Positions 1-6,685 of a stretch of 52,930 nucleotides of DNA are shown here, piece by piece. The position numbers and the translations under genes were made by a program. How positions within the stretch are numbered: the first letter of the stretch is position 1; each line of letters begins with the position of its first letter. Location: NCBI GenBank assembly GCA_030153485.1, contig JAGUQX010000040.1, positions 1-52,930 of the forward strand, read 5' to 3'. The stretch comes from Oscillospiraceae bacterium. GTDB lineage: Bacteria > Bacillota > Clostridia > Oscillospirales > Ruminococcaceae. Under the pieces are notes generated by a model. It made no database searches and was not told the origin of the DNA. It saw nothing but the letters and a program-made list of their open reading frames with translations.

Positions 1-210
1 CCTCCAGGAGCAGGAGCACCAACAAGACAAGCGCCGCCACCACCTCCAGGAGCAGGAGCACCAACAAGACAAGCGCCGCCACCACCTCCAGGAGCAGGAG
101 CACCAACAAGACAAGCACCGCCACCACCTCCAGGAGCAGGAGCACCAACAAGACAAGCGCCGCCACCACCTCCAGGAGCAGGAGCACCAACAAGACAAGC
201 ACCGCCACCA
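1..210 (+). repeat. five tandem 42-bp coding repeats
   Basis: A 42-bp unit is repeated five times in phase with the codons. The copies differ by a single G/A change in the Ala-Pro codon pair, which points to recent expansion or gene conversion. More copies may lie left of the window. Confidence 0.95.
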
Positions 211-267
211 CCTCCATTACGTAGAGGTGGTGTTGCGAGAACACCTAGAAGAGGACCTAAATCTTAA
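1..267 (+). CDS. C-terminal part of a proline-rich repeat protein (5' end outside window)
   Basis: The reading frame is open from base 1 to TAA at 265-267, so only the last 88 residues are seen. It consists of five consecutive copies of the 14-residue unit PPGAGAPTRQAPPP followed by an Arg/Gly/Pro-rich tail ending GPKS. The unit junction RQAPPPP fits the class I SH3-ligand pattern (R-x-x-P-x-x-P), and the PPPPP runs could also suit profilin- or EVH1-type binding. These are pattern matches only. No catalytic domain is visible in this part. It is the first of four co-oriented low-complexity genes ahead of a VgrG-like gene, and its GC content is far above the rest of the window. Function unknown; candidate effector or surface protein. 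Confidence 0.7.
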   Translation, partial: PPGAGAPTRQAPPPPPGAGAPTRQAPPPPPGAGAPTRQAPPPPPGAGAPTRQAPPPPPGAGAPTRQAPPPPPLRRGGVARTPRRGPKS

Positions 268-306
268 TAAGTATATATTATAAAAAACATTTTAATTATT
301 AAAATT

Positions 307-336
307 TTTCAATATATATATATATATATATTGAAA
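307..336. terminator. palindromic AT hairpin between genes
   Basis: A 15-bp self-complementary sequence is built on a run of AT dinucleotides flanked by TTTC and GAAA. It follows the stop at 267 and could end that transcript, but there is no clear T-run after it, so it may be only a simple AT repeat. Confidence 0.35.
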
Positions 337-371
337 TTTATTTATAATTTTATATAAAAGGATGAATAGTT

Positions 372-1535
372 TTGGGTTTAAAAAAAATATTGAAGAAAAT
401 AAAAAAAAAATGTTCTAAATCACCATCACCATTCCCACCAGGAGGTGGTAGACCACATATAGATCATCCTGTAGGGGGGGCCACAGGACAAGGTGCAGTT
501 ATTGTAACGAGGAAGCCTTATAGCAAACCTGAATATCCTGCTTCGAGACCCGAGTTTCATAATTATTCTACTATGGATGATAACTACTATCCAATTGGAA
601 ACAATAGAGGTGATTTTCCTTCAGGAGCAACTGGACCATCAAGTTTTAATAATTTTCACACTCAATCTGATGAACGTAATGATCCTTATAAACACTATCG
701 TAATAGAAAAAATTATTCTGATGAACCTGATCCTTATTCGGATTCGGATTCGGATTCGGATTCTGGTCCTTATAATAACGGTAGATTAGATCCATATGAT
801 CAGAAATCTGGCGGAAATGGTTCTCCAGATAGGTATCCTAAACCTGATTATAAAACCTCAACTACCATGTCGGTAAAATCATCATCAAATCGAAATTCTG
901 ATGATGATGATGATGATGATGATACATTTACTTATCCTGAACCACTAAATTCTGGTGGTAGAAGACCTGGGTTTTCACCATTATCTCCACCAGTTTCACC
1001 TACACAAAGTGGAGGATATAAACCACCAGTTTCACATACACAAAGTGGAGGGTATAGACCACCAGTTTCACATACACAAAGTGGAGGGTATAGACCACCA
1101 GTTTCATCTACACAAAGTGGAGGGTATAGACCACCAGTTTCATCTACACAAAGTGGAGGATATAGACCACCAGTTTCATCTACACAAAGTGGAGGATATA
1201 TACCACCAGTTTCACCTACACAAAGTGGAGGGTATAGACCACCAGTTAGTACACCTCCATTACAAGGCCATAGACAGGCAAGTAGTTTTTTTGGTGAGGG
1301 TACATCGGATAGTGTTAAAACAAGAGTTCGTAGGCATGGAGTAGCATTACCTGGGTTATCTAATTCAAATAGTGCGCCTAAATTAAATCGTTCAAATGCT
1401 ATGCGTGGTAAATATTCTACAAAAGATTTAAAGCTAGTAGATGATGCTTTTGGATTTTTAGACGATAATGATGGTAGTGGCAGAGTAAAAAAAACTAGTA
1501 GACCTAATTTAAGAAACGAAAACACTAGAGTTTAA
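372..1535 (+). CDS. low-complexity candidate effector, 387 aa, with 12-residue repeats
   Basis: Translation starts at TTG 372, with AAAGG about 9 bases upstream; no in-frame ATG gives a better start. The N terminus is strongly basic (MGLKKILKKIKKKC) and could bind membranes or nucleic acid. The middle is Tyr/Asp/Ser rich, with NYSDEPDPYSDSDSDSDS and a run of eight Asp at about residues 177-184. Residues about 206-289 are seven copies of a 12-residue unit of the type PPVSxTQSGGYR, each ending in a tyrosine. Near the C terminus, LVDDAFGFLDD (from residue 355) matches the repeated motif of the next protein. No signal peptide, transmembrane segment or enzyme domain is visible. It lies in a run of similar genes leading to a VgrG-like spike gene. 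I infer a secreted or injected protein; its function is unknown. Confidence 0.7.
   Translation: MGLKKILKKIKKKCSKSPSPFPPGGGRPHIDHPVGGATGQGAVIVTRKPYSKPEYPASRPEFHNYSTMDDNYYPIGNNRGDFPSGATGPSSFNNFHTQSDERNDPYKHYRNRKNYSDEPDPYSDSDSDSDSGPYNNGRLDPYDQKSGGNGSPDRYPKPDYKTSTTMSVKSSSNRNSDDDDDDDDTFTYPEPLNSGGRRPGFSPLSPPVSPTQSGGYKPPVSHTQSGGYRPPVSHTQSGGYRPPVSSTQSGGYRPPVSSTQSGGYRPPVSSTQSGGYIPPVSPTQSGGYRPPVSTPPLQGHRQASSFFGEGTSDSVKTRVRRHGVALPGLSNSNSAPKLNRSNAMRGKYSTKDLKLVDDAFGFLDDNDGSGRVKKTSRPNLRNENTRV
987..1238 (+). repeat. seven tandem 36-bp coding repeats
   Basis: A 36-bp unit is repeated seven times in phase, giving PPVS[PHS]TQSGGY[KRI], with an eighth partial copy up to about 1250. Changes cluster at unit residue 5 and the last residue. 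Copies 2 and 3, and copies 4 and 5, encode identical units, as expected from recent duplication. Confidence 0.95.
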
Positions 1536-1574
1536 TAATATTTATTAGACATAAAATGTTATTTATAAATTTTA

Positions 1575-1605
1575 ATACAGTATTATAAAATATTATAATA
1601 CTGTA
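1575..1605 (+). terminator. hairpin terminator after the 387-aa gene
   Basis: The inverted repeat TACAGTATTATA / TATAATACTGTA is followed by TGTTTTATTTTAT. It lies 40 bases after the stop codon of the 387-aa gene. Confidence 0.6.
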
Positions 1606-1697
1606 TGTTTTATTTTATAATTATATGATTGGCGTCAAAGTTTGATTTTTAAATATTTAATAATACTTATTATATTATATTTAAAAGGAGTATAAAA

Positions 1698-2492
1698 ATG
1701 TTTAAAAATACAAACCATTCTAATCCTGATAAAAAATCGGCCATTGGTTTGCAACAAAATCATAGTGGTTTAGCTAATCCTGAGCTTCCACTAAACTCTT
1801 CACCAGTTTATCATTCTATATTTAATGAGGATTTCTTTTTAAATCAATCTAGATCTTCTTTTTCATCCCAAGGTTCACCTTGTATGGAAGATAGACTAGT
1901 GAACAAAGCTTTTGAATTTTTAGAAGATGAAGAAGACGATGAAGGTCTAGTGAACAAAGCTTTTGAATTTTTAGAAGATGAAGAAGACGATGAAGGTCTA
2001 GTGAACAAAGCTTTTGAATTTTTAGATGATAGAAAATATTCGGACAAAGGACCACTCTATTTTGCACCTGTACAGGTTCCTGTTAACCAGTCTCCAACTT
2101 TGGGTCCTGGATCCGCTTTAGCTGGTCTACCAAATTTAAAACCTCCTACAAGAATGCCAGCACCACCGATACCTCCTAGGACACAAGCTTCACCTTTTAA
2201 AAATTGGAAATCACCACCACCACCGCCACCATCTAGATCACCAATTTCAACAGCTCCGACAAAACCTCTATCTATGGGAGAAGACATAAAAAAGCGTAGA
2301 AAAAAAATGTTGGGTTGTATTCCAATGCCAAGTTGTTTTGGAGGATCTAAAAGTAAAAAAATAAAAATAACCTCAACAAAAGATAAAGCTATAAATTCTT
2401 TAAACCCTCCAATAGTTAAACAGGAATCTCTAGCTCAAATATTAGCAAATAAAGGTAAAAATTCACGAATTGTTAAAAGGACAAAGTTTTAA
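1698..2492 (+). CDS. candidate effector, 264 aa, acidic 17-residue repeats plus proline-rich and basic segments
   Basis: ATG 1698 follows AAAAGGAG with good spacing. Residues 67 to about 112 are nearly three copies of LVNKAFEFLEDEEDDEG, probably short amphipathic helices with an acidic end. The same core occurs once in the 387-aa protein. A proline-rich part follows, with PAPPIPPR (fits the class II SH3-ligand pattern P-x-x-P-x-R) and PPPPPPSR. At about residues 198-221 a basic stretch surrounds GCIPMPSCF (Cys207, Cys213). A closely similar basic-C-P-C-F-basic element occurs in the 546-aa protein. No signal peptide or enzyme domain is recognised. The helix + proline + acidic layout recalls proteins that recruit host cytoskeletal factors, but this is inference. 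Function unknown. Confidence 0.7.
   Translation: MFKNTNHSNPDKKSAIGLQQNHSGLANPELPLNSSPVYHSIFNEDFFLNQSRSSFSSQGSPCMEDRLVNKAFEFLEDEEDDEGLVNKAFEFLEDEEDDEGLVNKAFEFLDDRKYSDKGPLYFAPVQVPVNQSPTLGPGSALAGLPNLKPPTRMPAPPIPPRTQASPFKNWKSPPPPPPSRSPISTAPTKPLSMGEDIKKRRKKMLGCIPMPSCFGGSKSKKIKITSTKDKAINSLNPPIVKQESLAQILANKGKNSRIVKRTKF
1896..2031 (+). repeat. 51-bp coding repeat, 2.7 copies
   Basis: Two full copies (1896-1946, 1947-1997) are identical in sequence. A third begins at 1998 and diverges after the FLD codons. The 17-residue unit is LVNKAFEFLEDEEDDEG. Confidence 0.95.
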
Positions 2493-2733
2493 AATTACAT
2501 TAATACATTCGTTTACGTTTTTATATATTCTATTTAGAAAATAATTCATAAAAATATTTTTTTATGATATACTGAACACTAATAAAATAACATTAAATAT
2601 TATCTATTTTTATTAAGTTTTTTATAACTATCTATAATAAAAAACTTGTCGATAATTATTTTATAATAAATGTTAATACTATTTTTAAAAATAATAAATA
2701 TTTTACAATGGGATAAAGGGAAGGGATATAATA

Positions 2734-4374
2734 ATGCCAAATGATATATATGCTCAAGTAAATAAAAAGCCATCCCCATCAGGATCGCCAAAGCCACCAA
2801 CAAAGCCACCAGTAGCATCAAAGCCAAAGCCACCAGTAGCAAAAAAGCCAAGTAAGAATCCAGACGTTCCAAAGAGATCTCCAGCTGTTGATCAGTCAGG
2901 TGGGGGAAATAATAATGATATTTACTCTACAGCAGGAGGAGAGCAAAGAGGATCTCCTGTAAAAAAATCATCAGGTGGGGCAAATAATGATGATATCTAC
3001 TCTACAGCAGGAGGGACGCAAAATGGATCAGCTGTAAAAAGACCACAGAATAATAATGAAGATGGTATTTATGAAGAAGTTGATGCAGCGCCTAGAAGAG
3101 GTCCTAATCAACAAGGTGCTAAACCAGTAACTCCAGAAGATAAGAAAAAAGACGATAAGAAAAAAGACGATAAGAAAAAAGACGATAAGAAAAAAGAAGA
3201 TAAGAAAAAAGACGATAAGAAAAAAGACGATAAGAAAAAAGAAGATAAGAAAAAAGAAGATAAGAAAAAAGAAGATAAGAAAAAAGAAGATAAGAAAAAA
3301 GACGATAAGAAAAAAGATGATAAGAAAAAAGACGATAAGAAAAAAGACGATAAGAAAAAAAGTCGAAATCCGTTTTCATGTCTTGTTCCTGCATGCTTTA
3401 TTAAAAAAAATAAGAAAAAACCACCTGTTGATTCAGGTTCCGAGGAAACAATATATTCTGATGTTAAAACAAATCCAGGAAATAAACCAGAAAGCAAACT
3501 AGCTACTAATGCGTCAGGTGGAGCGTCAGGTGGAGGAAAAGCTACTAGGCCGAGAGCGAGATATAATTTAGATGATAAAACGATATATCCTGAATATGAT
3601 AATAGAGGTGGAAGTCCTTTACCACCAAAACCAAAACCAAGACCAAAATCAAAGCTACCAGTTAGTGGTCATTGTTCTCCTATATCAGGTCCACCAACAC
3701 CAGAAAGAGGAGATAGACGACCATTTGGGGGTGCTCCAGCAGGAGACACACCACCACCACGACCAAAGAACGCGGCTCCAAAAATGGACAGACCTCAAGA
3801 ACCTATTTATAGTGAGGGAACGTCCACACCAAAAGGCCAACCATTGCCAAAAACACCACCAAAAAAAGGAACTCCATTAACACAGGAAAAACCAGGAAAA
3901 TCAGAATCACAAAATTCTAGTGGAAGTTCAACATCAAAACCAGAACGAATCACACCTCAACAAGTTGAAGGTAGTGAAGTGATTTATTCCGATGTTAGAG
4001 GAGGAGCACCAAGAGGACCAGCAACACCACCAAAAAATCCTGAAGTGGAATATAGAAAATCTCCACCAATAGGACCAAAACCAGGAACATCTGAAGAAGA
4101 TGTATTTGGTTCATTTACACCACAACCAGGACCAGCAATACCACCAAGAGGAGGAGCACCAAGAGGAGGATCACCAACAGGACCAGCAATACCACCAAGA
4201 GGAGGATCACCAAGAGGACCAGCAACACCACCAAGAGGAGGATCACCAAGAGGACCAGCAACACCACCAAGAGGAGGATCACCAACACCATCAAGAGGAG
4301 GATCACCAACAGGATCAGGTCCAATGAATCCAAAATCAAGACCACTGAGAAAAAATAATAAATACGATTATTAA
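2734..4374 (+). CDS. tyrosine-motif candidate effector, 546 aa (EPIYA/ITIM/ITSM-like sites)
   Basis: ATG 2734 has GGGAAGGG upstream. Eight Ile-Tyr sites are spread along the protein: Y6 (NDIYAQV), Y64 and Y89 (DIYSTAGG), Y113 (DGIYEEV), Y241 (EETIYSDV), Y285 (KTIYPEY), Y359 (QEPIYSEG) and Y418 (SEVIYSDV). Y359 is one residue off EPIYA, Y241 fits the ITSM pattern TxYxxV, and Y418 fits the ITIM pattern. Between them lie SH3-like Pro/Lys stretches, fifteen DKKK[DE] units (residues 136-210), a Cys element FSCLVPACF between basic stretches (Cys216, Cys221), and a C-terminal RGGSPRGPATPP repeat. No signal peptide, membrane segment or enzyme fold is seen. The gene ends 32 bases before the VgrG-like gene, so the two are probably co-transcribed. 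I infer an injected scaffold phosphorylated by host kinases; this is untested. Confidence 0.75.
   Translation: MPNDIYAQVNKKPSPSGSPKPPTKPPVASKPKPPVAKKPSKNPDVPKRSPAVDQSGGGNNNDIYSTAGGEQRGSPVKKSSGGANNDDIYSTAGGTQNGSAVKRPQNNNEDGIYEEVDAAPRRGPNQQGAKPVTPEDKKKDDKKKDDKKKDDKKKEDKKKDDKKKDDKKKEDKKKEDKKKEDKKKEDKKKDDKKKDDKKKDDKKKDDKKKSRNPFSCLVPACFIKKNKKKPPVDSGSEETIYSDVKTNPGNKPESKLATNASGGASGGGKATRPRARYNLDDKTIYPEYDNRGGSPLPPKPKPRPKSKLPVSGHCSPISGPPTPERGDRRPFGGAPAGDTPPPRPKNAAPKMDRPQEPIYSEGTSTPKGQPLPKTPPKKGTPLTQEKPGKSESQNSSGSSTSKPERITPQQVEGSEVIYSDVRGGAPRGPATPPKNPEVEYRKSPPIGPKPGTSEEDVFGSFTPQPGPAIPPRGGAPRGGSPTGPAIPPRGGSPRGPATPPRGGSPRGPATPPRGGSPTPSRGGSPTGSGPMNPKSRPLRKNNKYDY
3139..3363 (+). repeat. fifteen tandem 15-bp coding repeats (DKKK[DE])
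   Basis: The unit GATAAGAAAAAAGA[CA] is repeated 15 times in phase with only a few single-base differences; the last copy runs into the SRNPF sequence. Loss or gain of units keeps the frame, so length variation between strains would be tolerated. Each unit also holds an A6 tract that could slip and shift the frame. Confidence 0.95.
4138..4314 (+). repeat. imperfect 36-bp Gly/Pro/Arg coding repeats
   Basis: Repeated codons encode RGGSPRGPATPP and shortened or altered forms (RGGAP, RGGSPTG, RGGSPTPS). They make up most of the C terminus of the 546-aa protein, with P-x-x-P-R-like spacing. Confidence 0.85.
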
Positions 4375-4406
4375 ATTATATTTAAAATGAAAAAAGGAGG
4401 TATCTT

Positions 4407-6584
4407 TTGGACAAGTCATATTTAGTCGATGTAAGTATTATAAATCCTATTAATCGTAATAGTGATATTAGGGTTTTTGATGTTTCCGAGATGCATATAT
4501 CAAATCATATGAATAAACATGGAAAAATGACCATGGTGGGATTAATTAGCAAGTATGATAAAGAAATTGTAAATAAAATTCGTAAAGATTTTACTTATAT
4601 GTTTATCAAAGTTAGTTCTTCTATTGATGATGTAGAATCGTTAGGCTATCCAGAATTAGAAGATAGAAGACGTAAAGCAAAATCTGGTGCTAGAACTATA
4701 TTTTATGGATTTATATCAACCTTAGAGATGAAAAAATATATAAACAACTCAAAACAATTAGTACTTGATATAGAATGTTTTAGTCTTTCTAAACTATTTG
4801 ATATGGTTGAGGACTGTGCTGCATTCACAAATAAAGAATATAGTCTTAAGGAAATTGCTAGAGATTTACCACATTGTATAACCAATATAGAATATAATTT
4901 TTGGGGGACATACGAGACTATAGTTCAAGAAAGAGAAAGTATTAGAAATGCTGATGAATTTCCCGAACCTATGAATCAGATGAGCATTTGTTATAAAGAA
5001 ACTCCTTGGGAATTTTTAAAAAGGATGGCCTCAAGATATGGAGCATCTCTATTTAATAATATTGATAAAGAAACTTATTTAAGCACTTTTTGTTTAAGTA
5101 AGGATGCAATGGATAAATTTATTAGAGATTTTCCAAATCAGTTAAATAGTTTGAGTACTGGAAGATGTTCTATATTATCATATGGATCAGCTACAAATGA
5201 TGAAGTTTATGTTTCAGGATCTCATATTTCTTCTTTGTATAAAGAAGCTTATATAGAATCTAATTGGATATTACAAGCTGGAGAATTAGTACAATTTACA
5301 AATTCGTTGATTGGTCCACATTCTTTATTAAAAGATATTATATTTTTTATTTCTGGTGTCGATATAATATTATCTCCAGATGGTTCTTCATTAGTATCTA
5401 CTTTCCATTGTAAAGAAAGAAATGCTTTATATGTTTCTCCATATAATAATCCTAGAATAAAAGGTGTAACTCTATTTGCTTCTGTTTTAGAACAGCGTGA
5501 TAATGGTATAGTTGTATCATTTGGAGAAAGATTTAAACAGAGAGATGGAGCTCCATATTATCCTTTGCAACAGGGAGTTTCTTCTCAATCTTATGACGAT
5601 GCTAAAGAAAAAATGTATAAAAAGTTATACGCTTGGACAGGATATCTTTCATGTAGTTATACTGATAGTAATGAGCTTTTTAAAAAAGGTAGAAGAGATA
5701 TCCCTAGACTTATGTTTAAAGATGATCCAGCTCGATATTCTCATCTTGCTAAAAGTCTTACTTATAATTGCTTTAAAACACAGTATAATAAGTTTTTAAA
5801 TTTTAAAGATGAGGCAGTATCTGATGATAGTTTTGTTATTCCATTTCATACAGTAAGTTATGGACATTCAGATAATGGGAAAGTTCAAGGCGCTATATAT
5901 ATGCCTGTGACTGCCGATATAGTCAAAGTTTTTTTCCCATCAAGTGATGAAAATAACGCTATATCTATAGCTGTTCCACATATGTTTGAGCCAAGTGTAG
6001 CAAACGAAACATTAACTGTTAAAAAAAGTTCTATAGATCTACCAGATCCAAGAAATGATATTAATGATCCATATACTTCAACTAATCAAGTAGATGATAA
6101 TGCATCAACTCTAGCTAATAATTTTTCTGTCCATAGTCAAAATGTTAAAGAAAAAAATGATGATGAAAGTTTTCCACCTATTTCATACTATGGGGATCCT
6201 AGAAATCAACATTTAAAAGTTTATAATGATTATAAAAAAGACTATATTCAGCATAAAGAAGCAACTATTATAGATAGAAAAGGTTTATTAGCAGGAATGA
6301 AAAAGGATACAATGAAAGTATCTAATATAAATAATCTTGATAATGATTATGTTTGTGAGGGTGCATCTATTCATTTAGGTGGAGATAAAGGAGATTTTCT
6401 TCTTCGCTCATCTGCACTTATTAAAATTAGAGCAAATAAAAAACTTACTTTAACATCAAAAGAAGTTACATTTGCTTCAGGTAATGATCTATCTTTATTA
6501 CAAACAGCAGGTTCTAAAGAAGTGTTGTTAAATGAAAATGATTTAACCTATGCATCTAATTCATCTGATTTTAAAAATAATTAA
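4407..6584 (+). CDS. VgrG/Pvc8-like spike protein of a contractile injection system
   Basis: The start is TTG 4407, with AAAGGAGG five to six bases ahead. The 725-residue protein shows the layout of phage gpD/VgrG. The N-terminal part has HGKMTMVGLISKYD, as in gp27-type domains, and YKETPWEFLKRMASRYG at about residues 196-212 is the most typical signature. An OB-fold-like part contains VQGAIYMPVTADIVKVFFP. The end is Asp/Ser rich, with GASIHLGGDKGDFLLRSSA followed by short repeating beta-like stretches, as in spike needles. In such systems the trimeric spike sits under the tube tip and carries effectors or a PAAR tip. No metal-binding or toxin extension is evident. It directly follows the tyrosine-motif gene and ends in a strong terminator. 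Similarity is by pattern, so family placement is likely but the subtype is unknown. Confidence 0.7.
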   Translation: MDKSYLVDVSIINPINRNSDIRVFDVSEMHISNHMNKHGKMTMVGLISKYDKEIVNKIRKDFTYMFIKVSSSIDDVESLGYPELEDRRRKAKSGARTIFYGFISTLEMKKYINNSKQLVLDIECFSLSKLFDMVEDCAAFTNKEYSLKEIARDLPHCITNIEYNFWGTYETIVQERESIRNADEFPEPMNQMSICYKETPWEFLKRMASRYGASLFNNIDKETYLSTFCLSKDAMDKFIRDFPNQLNSLSTGRCSILSYGSATNDEVYVSGSHISSLYKEAYIESNWILQAGELVQFTNSLIGPHSLLKDIIFFISGVDIILSPDGSSLVSTFHCKERNALYVSPYNNPRIKGVTLFASVLEQRDNGIVVSFGERFKQRDGAPYYPLQQGVSSQSYDDAKEKMYKKLYAWTGYLSCSYTDSNELFKKGRRDIPRLMFKDDPARYSHLAKSLTYNCFKTQYNKFLNFKDEAVSDDSFVIPFHTVSYGHSDNGKVQGAIYMPVTADIVKVFFPSSDENNAISIAVPHMFEPSVANETLTVKKSSIDLPDPRNDINDPYTSTNQVDDNASTLANNFSVHSQNVKEKNDDESFPPISYYGDPRNQHLKVYNDYKKDYIQHKEATIIDRKGLLAGMKKDTMKVSNINNLDNDYVCEGASIHLGGDKGDFLLRSSALIKIRANKKLTLTSKEVTFASGNDLSLLQTAGSKEVLLNENDLTYASNSSDFKNN

Positions 6585-6586
6585 AA

Positions 6587-6625
6587 AAAAAGAGTTTAAT
6601 TTTAAAATTAAACTCTTTTTTTATT
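6587..6625 (+). terminator. strong terminator closing the effector/VgrG unit
   Basis: AGAGTTTAATTTT / AAAATTAAACTCT is a perfect 13-bp inverted repeat with an A-run before and a T-run after it. It separates the accessory unit from spoIIQ. Confidence 0.8.
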
Positions 6626-6629
6626 TTTA

Positions 6630-6658
6630 GGATAATATATATTTTTTTGGTAAAAATA
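6630..6658 (+). promoter_or_regulatory. possible sigma-F-type promoter of spoIIQ
   Basis: GGTAAAAATA at 6649-6658 fits the forespore -10 pattern GGNNANANTW, and GGATA lies 14 bases upstream (one mismatch to GYWTA, spacing slightly short). The -10 is 28 bases ahead of the start codon. spoIIQ is sigma-F controlled in well-studied spore formers. Confidence 0.35.
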
Positions 6659-6685
6659 TCTCTATAAAATGTGTGGAGGTATATT

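Noticed and set aside
311..330. AT dinucleotide run as a phase-variable promoter element
   Set aside because: It forms the stem of a hairpin after a stop codon, and no promoter boxes can be fitted around it with confidence.
372..420. N-terminal MGLKKI as an N-myristoylation site
   Set aside because: The residue five places after the Gly should be small (Ser, Thr, Ala, Gly, Cys or Asn); here it is Ile, so the pattern does not fit.
987..1250. Regular 36-bp repeats, CRISPR-like in period
   Set aside because: The copies are directly adjacent without spacers and encode PPVSxTQSGGYR in frame, so they are coding repeats.
932..1525. Long open frame on the minus strand across the 36-bp repeats
   Set aside because: It exists because the repeat lacks stop codons on that strand; no ribosome site and poor codon use. 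The plus-strand frame fits its neighbours.
3108..3497. Minus-strand frame with repeated LSSFF units
   Set aside because: It is the antisense of the DKKK repeat; the plus frame spans far beyond the repeat and has a ribosome site.
4115..4345. Minus-strand hydrophobic frame resembling membrane segments
   Set aside because: Antisense reading of the Gly/Pro/Arg repeats, with no start signal.
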